A stretch of DNA of 10,926 bases, taken from assembly GCA_015494335.1 (NCBI GenBank), contig WGBK01000343.1:1-10926 (forward strand). Reading direction: 5' to 3'. This document shows positions 1-7,385 of the stretch, in pieces; positions within the stretch are counted from its first letter, which is position 1; each line of letters begins with the position of its first letter. This stretch comes from Gammaproteobacteria bacterium. Lineage in GTDB: Bacteria; Pseudomonadota; Gammaproteobacteria; GCA-001735895. Under the pieces are notes generated by a model. It searched no databases. It was not told the origin of the DNA and worked only from the letters and a program-made list of their open reading frames with translations. Both the position numbers and the translations under genes were made by a program.

Positions 1-1176
1 CTGGTTCAGAACCTGGCCGCCAGCGCCTGGATCGCCGAACAGGTCGCCCGCTACCCGATGCTGCTGGAGACCCTGCTCTACCCCGGAGATGCGGCCGGCC
101 GCTTCGATCGGCAGCAACTCGAACGCTCCCTGCAGCGGCAGCTCGACAATGTCCGTGGCGATACCGAGATGGAGCTGGACGTGCTGCGCCAGTTCAAGCG
201 CGCGCAAACCCTGGTCGTCGCCAGCGCCGAGCTCGGCGGCGAGATCGACGCCATGGCGGCCGCCGGCTATCTCAGCGACCTGGCCGAAATGCTGCTGCAG
301 GCCGTCTACCGGCTCGCCCTCGACGAACTCACGCAACTCCACGGCCAGCCCCGTCATGTCGTGGACGGCGAGCAACGCCAGGCGCGCCTCGGCATCGTCG
401 GCTACGGCAAGCTCGGCGGGCGCGAGCTGCATTACCAGTCCGACCTGGACATCATCTTCCTGCACGACTCCGGCGACGAACAGGCCCGCACCGACGGCCC
501 GAGGTCCATCGACAACAGTCAGTTCTTCGCCCGTCTGGCGCAGAAGATCATCTCGCGCATCACCCTGCTGACCTCCGCCGGCAAGCTCTACGAGATCGAC
601 ACCCGGCTGCGCCCCGACGGCGCATCCGGCATGCTGGTTTCCACACTCAAGGCCTATCGCGACTACCAGCGGCACAAGGCCTGGACCTGGGAACACCAGG
701 CACTGATCCGCGCCCGTTTCGTGGCCGGCGACAGCGGTATCGCAGCACGTTTTGCGGCGATACGCGAGGAAGTCCTGCGCCTGCCCCGCGAAGAGGAAAA
801 GCTGCGCCGCGATATCGTCGAGATGCGCGAGCGCATGTACCGCGCGAAACAGCCGCCCGAGGGCAGCAGGATCAACCTCAAGCACTCGCGCGGGGGGCTG
901 GTGGATATCGAATTCCTGGTCCAGTACCGGGTGCTTGCCGGGGCAAATAAATTTGCCAGCCTGTGCCAAACGACTGATAATATCGGGCTGTTGAGCGCGC
1001 TGCACGAAGTCGGGTTGATCGACGACGATTGCGTGCAATTGCGCGATATCTATCGCATTTTCCACCAGTGGTTACACGCCCGGGTACTGCAGAACTGCAG
1101 CGCCGACATCGAAGCAGAACCCCTGCGCAAGGAACTGGAAACGGTTCGCGCCTGCTGGCGTCGATGGTTGGGTTGA
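1..1176 (+). CDS. glnE: Glutamine synthetase adenylyltransferase/deadenylase, C-terminal part (5' end outside window)
   Basis: The reading frame is open from base 1 and ends at TGA 1174–1176, giving 391 visible residues. The family is usually about 950 residues, so this is roughly the C-terminal 40%. GlnE adds and removes AMP on glutamine synthetase in response to PII, in the cytoplasm. The visible part holds the second nucleotidyltransferase domain, the adenylylating one in characterised GlnE. The motif GYGKLGGRELHYQSDLDIIF begins near visible residue 134, with the metal-binding SDLD at 147–150 (bases 439–450). Further conserved blocks are the YEIDTRLRPDG, AWTWEHQALIRARFVAGD and GGLVDIEFLVQY stretches. 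The C-terminal helical region ends normally in ACWRRWLG, so the gene looks intact at this end. ilvE follows after 39 bp with no visible terminator, so co-transcription is possible. Assignment is firm; only the start is missing. Confidence 0.96.
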   Translation: MVQNLAASAWIAEQVARYPMLLETLLYPGDAAGRFDRQQLERSLQRQLDNVRGDTEMELDVLRQFKRAQTLVVASAELGGEIDAMAAAGYLSDLAEMLLQAVYRLALDELTQLHGQPRHVVDGEQRQARLGIVGYGKLGGRELHYQSDLDIIFLHDSGDEQARTDGPRSIDNSQFFARLAQKIISRITLLTSAGKLYEIDTRLRPDGASGMLVSTLKAYRDYQRHKAWTWEHQALIRARFVAGDSGIAARFAAIREEVLRLPREEEKLRRDIVEMRERMYRAKQPPEGSRINLKHSRGGLVDIEFLVQYRVLAGANKFASLCQTTDNIGLLSALHEVGLIDDDCVQLRDIYRIFHQWLHARVLQNCSADIEAEPLRKELETVRACWRRWLG

Positions 1177-1215
1177 CCGGCAGTAGCCCAGCACCGAGGC
1201 GCGGAGAAATACACA

Positions 1216-2154
1216 ATGTCGATGTCGGATCGAGACGGATTCATCTGGTTTGATGGCGAGCTGGTGCCCTGGCGCGAGGCCAGGGTCCATGTGCTGACCC
1301 ATACCCTGCACTACGGCATGGGCGCCTTCGAAGGCGTGCGCGCCTACCATGCCGACCAGGGCACGGCCATCTTCGCCCTCGACGCGCACACCCGCAGGCT
1401 GATCGACTCCTGCAAGATCCTCGGCATGAAGATCCCCTATTCCCACGAGGAGCTGAACCAGGCCCAGATCGACGCCGTGCGCGCCAACGATCTCGACAGC
1501 GCCTACATCCGGCCGATGGTGTTCTACGGTTCCGAGGGCATGGGCCTGCGCGCCGACAACCTCAGCGTGCATGTGATCGTCGCAGCCTGGGAATGGGGCG
1601 CTTACCTCGGCGCCGAAGGCATGGAAAAGGGCATCCGCATCAAGACCTCGTCCTACACCCGTCACCATGTCAACATCGCGATGACCAAGGCCAAGGCCAA
1701 CGGCCAGTACATCAACTCGATGCTGGCCCTGCAGTCGGCCATCAACGACGGCTACGACGAGGCCCTGCTGCTCGATCCCGAAGGCTATGTCGCCGAGGGC
1801 AGCGGCGAAAACATCTTCGTCATCCGCGACGGCATCATCTACACGCCGGAAGTGACCTCGGCCCTCAACGGCATCACGCGCAAGACCCTGTTCATGCTGG
1901 CGAAGGAAGAACTCGGCCTCGACATCGTCGAGAAACGCATCACCCGCGACGAGGTCTATATCGCCGACGAAGCCTTCTTCACCGGCACCGCCGCCGAGGT
2001 CACGCCGATTCGCGAACTGGACAACCGGCCCATCGGCCAGGGCAGTCGCGGCCCGATCACCGAGAAATTGCAAACCGCCTACTTCGACCTGGTGCACGGC
2101 CGCAACGAGAAGCACCTCGACCTGCTGACCTTCGTCCGGGAGGACTCGAAATGA
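1216..2154 (+). CDS. ilvE: Branched-chain-amino-acid aminotransferase
   Basis: A 312-residue PLP enzyme of aminotransferase class IV. It performs the last step of valine, leucine and isoleucine synthesis, moving the amino group from glutamate to the branched 2-oxo acids, in the cytoplasm. Length is normal. Recognisable blocks are THTLHYGMGAFEGVRAY (28–44), the PLP-lysine region MTKAKANGQYINSM with K160 as the Schiff-base lysine, the class IV signature around AEGSGENIF (193–201), and FFTGTAAEVTPI (254–265). The ATG at 1216 is chosen because a CGGAGA ribosome site (1202–1207) lies 8 nt ahead; a second ATG two codons later (1222) is possible. The gene lies 39 bp after glnE, and its stop overlaps the start of the zinc-finger gene. 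D-amino-acid transaminase and aminodeoxychorismate lyase share the fold, but the length and the THTLHYG and AEGSGENIF blocks favour IlvE. Confidence 0.96.
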   Translation: MSMSDRDGFIWFDGELVPWREARVHVLTHTLHYGMGAFEGVRAYHADQGTAIFALDAHTRRLIDSCKILGMKIPYSHEELNQAQIDAVRANDLDSAYIRPMVFYGSEGMGLRADNLSVHVIVAAWEWGAYLGAEGMEKGIRIKTSSYTRHHVNIAMTKAKANGQYINSMLALQSAINDGYDEALLLDPEGYVAEGSGENIFVIRDGIIYTPEVTSALNGITRKTLFMLAKEELGLDIVEKRITRDEVYIADEAFFTGTAAEVTPIRELDNRPIGQGSRGPITEKLQTAYFDLVHGRNEKHLDLLTFVREDSK

Positions 2155-2384
2155 CCAATCCCAATACCGCCGCCCATCCCGACCAGTACGCCCAGCCCAA
2201 CAGCAAGGCCGCGATCGAGGTCAGGCCCGAAGACCTGCCGATCCACTGTCCCACCGAAGGCAGCGCCCTGTGGAACTCCCACCCGATGGTCTACATTCCA
2301 GTGGCCGAAAACGGCGGCGAAGCCCGCTGCCCCTACTGCGGAACCCTGTACAAGCTGACCGGCGAACTGCCCCCGGCCTGCTGA
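2151..2384 (+). CDS. Small CHCC-type zinc-finger protein
   Basis: A 77-residue protein whose C-terminal half matches the zf-CHCC family (related to the zinc domain of mitochondrial complex I subunit NDUFS6). The likely ligands are C33, H44, C60 and C63, in the pattern C-x10-H-P, then CPYCGTLYKL. The first 25 residues are polar and low in complexity, probably disordered. The ATG at 2151 overlaps the ilvE stop as ATGA, and GGGAGGA (2138–2144) gives a strong ribosome site 6 nt upstream, so this start is well supported and translation is probably coupled to ilvE. The pairing with ilvE is common in gammaproteobacteria, but I know of no established function for the bacterial protein; zinc binding is inferred from the ligands. 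In many relatives a lipopolysaccharide heptosyltransferase gene (waaF) follows; here the next gene is on the other strand. Confidence 0.88.
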   Translation: MTNPNTAAHPDQYAQPNSKAAIEVRPEDLPIHCPTEGSALWNSHPMVYIPVAENGGEARCPYCGTLYKLTGELPPAC

Positions 2385-2432
2385 GCGGGCCGCTCCGTCC
2401 CCGATGCACAAATCAGATCCGGTCGCGCCGGT

Positions 2433-3794
2433 TCAGCTGTAGAACATGTCTCGGTAGAGTCCTTCCGCCCAGGCCAGGCCCGCCTGCCCGGCGCGGGGAT
2501 TCCAGCGCTCGTTGAGGTGCACGCGATCGAATTCGAAGGTCTTTTCGGCCTCGTCGTACTTGTAGAAGGCGATGATGCTCATGGATTCCAGCGGGTCTAT
2601 GCGCACGCCGGAGAAGCACATGGTCTGTGGGCTGCGCCAGGGAATCTCCTTGCCGCGAGCGTGAGCGGCGATGACCTCAGCCACATAGCGCGCCTCGGAA
2701 TGGGCCGTGTTGCCGGACTTGGAAAAGGGCTGGGAACGGGAATCGCCGGTGATGTACACCCGCTCGTCCCCGACCAGGTTGTACTTGAAGAGATCGATGG
2801 CGGCCTCGAACTGGGCGCTGGCCGGGTCCGCCAGGCCGAATTCCTCGATGATGCGCGCCGCGCGCACCGGCGGATAGATCACCGCATCGTCGAAGGCATA
2901 GCTGTCGAAATCGGTTTCCACCGCCTTGCCCTCGGTATCCACGGCGCTGATCTCGGCACTGGGCTCGTACTGGATGATATCGCCGTAGTAATCTTCAAAG
3001 GCCTTCTTGAAGCCATCGGCCTTGATGCGGATATCCGGGTTCATGTCGAGCAACAGCACCTTGCCCTGGATGCCGCGCTTCTTCATGATCGCCGCCGCCA
3101 TGCAGGCGCGCTCGTAGGGGGCGGCCATGCAGCGGTAGTTGCCAGCGGGCACCGTCAGCAGCAGCGTGCCGCCGTCGAACTGGTTGAACTTGTGCTTGAT
3201 CGCCATGATCTCGGAGGCGCTGGCGAAACCGGCCGGGTAGTGCATGCGCAGGTAGTGTTCCTGATCGGGATCCTCGACGCCGATACGGCCGTAGTCGTAG
3301 TCGATGCCCGGCGCCAGCACCAGGTAATCGTATTCGATCAACCCCATCGTCGTAGCCAGCAGGCGTCGTTCGCGGTCCAGGCCGATGGCCATGGCGTTGA
3401 CGAACAGATAATCGTTGTTGCGCGCCGCATCGACGTAACTGTGGGTGAGGAACTCCAGATCCACCTGGTCCGCCATCCACACGTTGCTGATGGGACAGGA
3501 TACGAACTGGTCCTTGCGATCCAGCAGAACCACATCGAAATCGGGGTTGAAGCGTTTCAGGTACTTGGCCAGGGTCAGGCCGGACCAGCCGCCTCCGACC
3601 ACCACGACGCGGGCTCCTCTTGCCTTCGGCAGCTCGGCACGGCGGCTCAGGTGTCCAAGCACCGTCGGTGCCATCAGGGAGGATTTCTCGTCCTCGGCCG
3701 CCAGAGACGGATTCACGGCCACGCCGCCGGCCAGAGCCGCGGAAGCCTGCAGGAAACGGCGACGATCGAGCCGGTTTTTCGATTTCTTGCTCAT
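2433..3794 (-). CDS. Flavocytochrome c sulfide dehydrogenase-like FAD flavoprotein (atypical redox site)
   Basis: A 453-residue periplasmic FAD protein. In the family (FccB/SoxF), it oxidises sulfide and passes electrons to a dihaem cytochrome c subunit. The N-terminus carries a twin-arginine signal (DRRRFLQ at 10–16, then a hydrophobic ASAALAGGVAV), suiting export of a folded flavoprotein. The FAD dinucleotide-binding motif VVVVGGGWSG is at 63–72, and LVLAPGIDYDY at 158–168. C100 in FVSCPISN matches the cysteine that binds FAD covalently in Allochromatium FccB. C222 in YRCMAAPYERA matches the first redox cysteine. The second redox cysteine (family GDAC) is replaced: here the sequence is TGDSRSQPFSKSG with R353. 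C231 and C393 are the only other cysteines. The C-terminal block MCFSG...IIAFYKY and WAEGLYRDMFYS resembles the family's flavin-binding/dimer region. The start has a GAGGAGG ribosome site overlapping the cytochrome's stop, so the two genes form one operon. Sulfide as substrate is not assured. Confidence 0.85.
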   Translation of the reverse strand: MSKKSKNRLDRRRFLQASAALAGGVAVNPSLAAEDEKSSLMAPTVLGHLSRRAELPKARGARVVVVGGGWSGLTLAKYLKRFNPDFDVVLLDRKDQFVSCPISNVWMADQVDLEFLTHSYVDAARNNDYLFVNAMAIGLDRERRLLATTMGLIEYDYLVLAPGIDYDYGRIGVEDPDQEHYLRMHYPAGFASASEIMAIKHKFNQFDGGTLLLTVPAGNYRCMAAPYERACMAAAIMKKRGIQGKVLLLDMNPDIRIKADGFKKAFEDYYGDIIQYEPSAEISAVDTEGKAVETDFDSYAFDDAVIYPPVRAARIIEEFGLADPASAQFEAAIDLFKYNLVGDERVYITGDSRSQPFSKSGNTAHSEARYVAEVIAAHARGKEIPWRSPQTMCFSGVRIDPLESMSIIAFYKYDEAEKTFEFDRVHLNERWNPRAGQAGLAWAEGLYRDMFYS

Positions 3795-3804
3795 CGGGGC
3801 CTCC

Positions 3805-4494
3805 TCAATTGAAATCGGTATTGCGCCAGTCCAGCGACGGCGCCAGCTTGTCCTTGGGCACGGGCAGCCAGGACACGAAGTTGATTACCTTCTTCAACTG
3901 TGCCTCGTCGAGACTGCCGAGAATGGCCGTCATGGTCGGGTTGACCTTGCGCAGGCCGCTACGAATCAGCCCTACCTGCCGCATCAGATAGGGAAAATGC
4001 TGACCGCGCAACATCGGGATTGCCTTCTCGTTGTTCCCTTCGCCGTTGGGTCCATGGCACTGGGCGCAATTCTGCCGGTAGAGCCGTGCGCCTTCCTTGT
4101 ATTCCTTGCGGTGCTCTCGCCACGGACCCTTCTGGTGGCGCGGGTGCATCGGCAGGCGCGAGATATAGGAAACCACATCCACCAAGGGCTGATAACCCGT
4201 ACCCAGGGTTCGCTCCTGCACGAAGGGATACATCGCCGGGTTGTCGCGCTCGCCACTGCGGATGCGCATCAGCTGGTCGAACAGTACCTGCCGGTGCTGG
4301 CCGGCAATCTGTGGATAGGCTCCATCGTTGCTGCCCCAGCCTTCCGGCAGATGACAGGAGGCGCAGATTTCGTAGAGCCGCTGGCCGTTGCGCAGGTCGG
4401 GCTCGATGGTGAGACGGATGGTCATCGGGTCCGCCGCTCGCAGGGCCGTCGACGACAGCAGGAGCAGCAGCCACAGGGGGAGCGAAAGCTTCAT
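3805..4494 (-). CDS. Dihaem c-type cytochrome, probable electron-accepting subunit of the flavocytochrome
   Basis: A 229-residue exported cytochrome. Residues 1–20 form a Sec signal peptide (MKLSLPLWLLLLLSSTALRA, cut before AD). Two haem-binding CxxCH motifs are visible, CASCH at 44–48 and CAQCH at 143–147. Plausible axial methionines are M88 (NPAMYPF) and M188 (NPTMTAI). Each half has the same plan (CxxCH, then a GQH block, then NPxM), so it reads as a cytochrome c4-like tandem duplication rather than a close copy of the shorter Allochromatium FccA. It is the first gene of a two-gene minus-strand operon; its TGA is 10 bp from the flavoprotein's start and is part of that gene's ribosome site. 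AAGGAAA lies just upstream of its own ATG. The expected role is to take electrons from the FAD subunit and hand them to a soluble cytochrome or terminal oxidase; this is inferred from context. Confidence 0.88.
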   Translation of the reverse strand: MKLSLPLWLLLLLSSTALRAADPMTIRLTIEPDLRNGQRLYEICASCHLPEGWGSNDGAYPQIAGQHRQVLFDQLMRIRSGERDNPAMYPFVQERTLGTGYQPLVDVVSYISRLPMHPRHQKGPWREHRKEYKEGARLYRQNCAQCHGPNGEGNNEKAIPMLRGQHFPYLMRQVGLIRSGLRKVNPTMTAILGSLDEAQLKKVINFVSWLPVPKDKLAPSLDWRNTDFN

Positions 4495-4542
4495 GCGGTA
4501 TTTCCTTCGGGTGGTGGCCAGGTTGTCGTTATGCCCTGAGCA

Positions 4543-4613
4543 TACTGCAAAAACCGGTATTCACGCTTAACTTAAATCAACTGGCCAAATTCCGCAAAGA
4601 CCGGTTTGCAGTA
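4543..4613. promoter_or_regulatory. Long imperfect inverted repeat upstream of the flavocytochrome operon
   Basis: The left arm TACTGCAAAAACCGGT (4543–4558) and the right arm ACCGGTTTGCAGTA (4600–4613) are reverse complements apart from two extra A bases in the left arm. The 41 bp between them are AT-rich relative to the flanks and contain TTAACTTAA (4567–4575). Each arm ends inwards with the palindromic hexamer ACCGGT, the two copies 47 bp apart. It lies 49–119 bp upstream of the cytochrome start codon, in the only space available for that operon's promoter. It is therefore a candidate operator; the regulator is not identified. I could not find a convincing -35/-10 pair in this stretch. Confidence 0.45.
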
Positions 4614-4636
4614 CCCTATTATTCCCTTTTGCGCAC

Positions 4637-4671
4637 AAAAAAGCCCCGCAACCCGAAGGTTGCGGGGCTTT
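4637..4671 (-). terminator. Intrinsic terminator of groEL
   Basis: Read on the minus strand, a 14-bp perfect stem (4640–4653 with 4658–4671) closes on a UUCG tetraloop flanked by C and G. It is followed by a run of six T (4642–4637). It starts 25 bp after the groEL TAA and so ends the groES–groEL transcript before the flavocytochrome operon. The three innermost T of the run also pair in the stem. Confidence 0.93.
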
Positions 4672-4696
4672 CGGCTTTCGCAGGAAAGCGGGTGGC

Positions 4697-6358
<1,662 letters not shown>

Positions 6359-6362
6359 TCAG

Positions 6363-6650
6363 TTATTCAACAACAGCCATGATGTCGTCTTCACGCATGA
6401 TCAGCAGATCCTCTCCGTCCACCTTTACTTCGGTGCCGGAATACTTGCCGAACATGACCTTGTCGCCGACCTTCACATCCAGCGGGCGAACCTCGCCGGA
6501 TTCAGTGATCTTGCCGTTGCCGACGGCAACGATCTCGCCGGTGCTCGGCTTCTCGGCTGCTGAATCGGGAATCACGATGCCACCGGGGGTGGTGCGTTCT
6601 TCTTCCATGCGCCTGACGACTACGCGATCATGCAAGGGACGAATACTCAT
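6363..6650 (-). CDS. groES: Co-chaperonin GroES (Hsp10)
   Basis: A 95-residue subunit of the heptameric lid of the GroEL cage. Recognisable are the start [13 protein letters not shown], the mobile loop [16 protein letters not shown] (17–32) that contacts GroEL, and the end [17 protein letters not shown]. Length is normal. The ATG has an AGGAGA site (minus strand, 6666–6661) 10 nt upstream. It is the first gene of the groES–groEL operon. The 176-bp region ahead of it carries a sigma-32 promoter, a sigma-70-like promoter and a CIRCE operator, so heat induction by two routes is expected. Confidence 0.98.
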   Translation of the reverse strand: MSIRPLHDRVVVRRMEEERTTPGGIVIPDSAAEKPSTGEIVAVGNGKITESGEVRPLDVKVGDKVMFGKYSGTEVKVDGEDLLIMREDDIMAVVE

Positions 6651-6688
6651 GTTTGATAACTCTCCTGGTATGGGTTGATGATTGCTGT

Positions 6689-6717
6689 ACCGGCGACTGC
6701 CTCGGGCAGCCTCCGGT
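6689..6717 (-). other. Hairpin in the groESL mRNA leader
   Basis: In the minus-strand transcript the sequence folds as an outer stem ACCGG/CCGGU and an inner stem GGCUGCC/GGCAGUC (one G·U pair), separated by a single A·G mismatch, with a CGA loop. It lies between CIRCE and the ribosome site, about 22 nt from the latter. There is no T run after it, so it is not an intrinsic terminator. It may stabilise the leader or modulate initiation; it does not cover the true ribosome site. Confidence 0.5.
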
Positions 6718-6723
6718 CGAGAT

Positions 6724-6750
6724 TTAGCACTCTCTGTTGGCGAGTGCCAA
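6724..6750. promoter_or_regulatory. CIRCE operator (HrcA binding site)
   Basis: On the plus strand TTAGCACTC (6724–6732), a 9-base spacer, then GAGTGCCAA (6742–6750). This matches the CIRCE consensus TTAGCACTC-N9-GAGTGCTAA with one mismatch and the exact spacer. CIRCE is bound by the heat-shock repressor HrcA. It lies immediately downstream of the -10 of the sigma-70-like groES promoter and overlaps its last base, where a bound repressor would block initiation. Confidence 0.95.
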
Positions 6751-6777
6751 TCATAGTCAGCGATTGGACTTCGTCAA
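6750..6777 (-). promoter_or_regulatory. Sigma-70-type promoter of groESL
   Basis: On the minus strand TTGACG (6777–6772) and TATGAT (6755–6750) are separated by 16 bp. Each box has one mismatch to the housekeeping consensus. The expected start, about 7 nt further, falls inside CIRCE, consistent with repression by HrcA. The leader would be roughly 93 nt. Confidence 0.7.
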
Positions 6778-6780
6778 GCC

Positions 6781-6808
6781 ATATTGGGTGGCCCGACGGG
6801 TTTTCAAG
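6781..6808 (-). promoter_or_regulatory. Sigma-32 (RpoH) heat-shock promoter of groESL
   Basis: On the minus strand CTTGAA (6808–6803), a 14-bp spacer, then CCCAATAT (6788–6781). The consensus is CTTGAA-N(11–16)-CCCCATnT, so there is one mismatch in the -10 box. An A/T tract (6817–6827) upstream of the -35 could act as an UP element and also spans the fxsA stop. This promoter lies upstream of the sigma-70-like promoter, so its transcript would cross CIRCE. Confidence 0.75.
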
Positions 6809-6826
6809 ACCTGTATGAAAATTTTT

Positions 6827-7285
6827 TCAGCGATCCTCGTCTTCGACGCGGTATTCGACATCCTCGATCAGCCGGCCATCTTCGCCGCGGGTCTCGCGAT
6901 GGTAGCGACCCTGCACCGTGAACTGGCCCGAGGCCATCAGACGATCGCGCAACAGGCCGATGACCCAGCGGCGGAAGGCCGGGATCAGCAGCAGAAACCC
7001 GAGCGTGTCGGTGACGAAGCCGGGCGTCAGCAGGAAAGCGCCAGCCAGCACCAGCCCGATACCCTCGAGCAATTCCTCGGCGGGCATCTGGCCGCTCTGC
7101 ATGCGCTGCTGTGCCCGCGCCAGCGTGGCGATGCCCTGCATGCGCAGCAACTGCACGCCGATCACCGCCGTCAGCACCACGAACAATACGGTCCACAGGG
7201 CGCCGATCACCTGGCCGACCTGGATCAGCACATAGATTTCGACGATGGGAACAACCAGAAAGATCAGGGCCAGGACTGGAAACAT
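6827..7285 (-). CDS. fxsA: FxsA family membrane protein
   Basis: A 152-residue inner-membrane protein of the FxsA family. E. coli FxsA is named for suppressing F exclusion of phage T7 when overproduced; its normal job is not known. Hydrophobic segments lie near residues 3–23 and 26–46. The conserved hydrophobic block AGAFLLTPGFVTDTLGFLLLIP (81–102) contains the family's hallmark PGFVTD. The C-terminus (115–152) is charged and hydrophilic, probably cytoplasmic. The ATG at 7285 has GAGG upstream. It lies upstream of groES in the same orientation, as in many gammaproteobacteria, with no terminator between, so read-through into groESL is possible. It is divergent from cutA with a 100-bp gap. Confidence 0.92.
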   Translation of the reverse strand: MFPVLALIFLVVPIVEIYVLIQVGQVIGALWTVLFVVLTAVIGVQLLRMQGIATLARAQQRMQSGQMPAEELLEGIGLVLAGAFLLTPGFVTDTLGFLLLIPAFRRWVIGLLRDRLMASGQFTVQGRYHRETRGEDGRLIEDVEYRVEDEDR

Positions 7286-7335
7286 GGATACCTCGGGTTA
7301 TAGAATGCGCGCTCTGGCAGAGTGGACTTGGAACG

Positions 7336-7364
7336 ACTATCCTGACAGTTCGTTCACTTTGCAA
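7336..7364 (-). promoter_or_regulatory. Possible fxsA promoter
   Basis: On the minus strand TTGCAA (7364–7359), 17 bp, then GATAGT (7341–7336): four of six bases match in each box. It lies in the divergent fxsA–cutA gap at a suitable distance (about 45 nt of leader). This is a weak call; a better -10 (TATAAC, minus strand 7302–7297) sits too close to the start codon and lacks a -35. Confidence 0.25.
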
Positions 7365-7385
7365 GCCGATAACGATAAAAAAAAC

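Noticed and set aside
1072..2115. 347-codon minus-strand open frame antisense to ilvE
   Set aside because: No motifs, no ribosome site evidence, and it crosses from ilvE into the glnE 3' end.
2383..2430. Possible bidirectional terminator between the convergent zinc-finger and flavoprotein genes
   Set aside because: Only a 5-bp hairpin (GAGCG/CGCTC, 2383–2395) and a 4-bp CCGG pairing (2419–2431) are visible, with no T run on either strand.
2517..3812. 431-codon plus-strand open frame antisense to the flavoprotein gene
   Set aside because: No family features. The opposite strand encodes a Tat signal, an FAD motif and a full-length family protein, so this is a GC-driven shadow.
7300..7340. tRNA-like fragment in the fxsA–cutA gap (GGCAGAGTGGAC)
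   Set aside because: No cloverleaf, anticodon arm or T-loop follows; the gap is too short for a tRNA gene.
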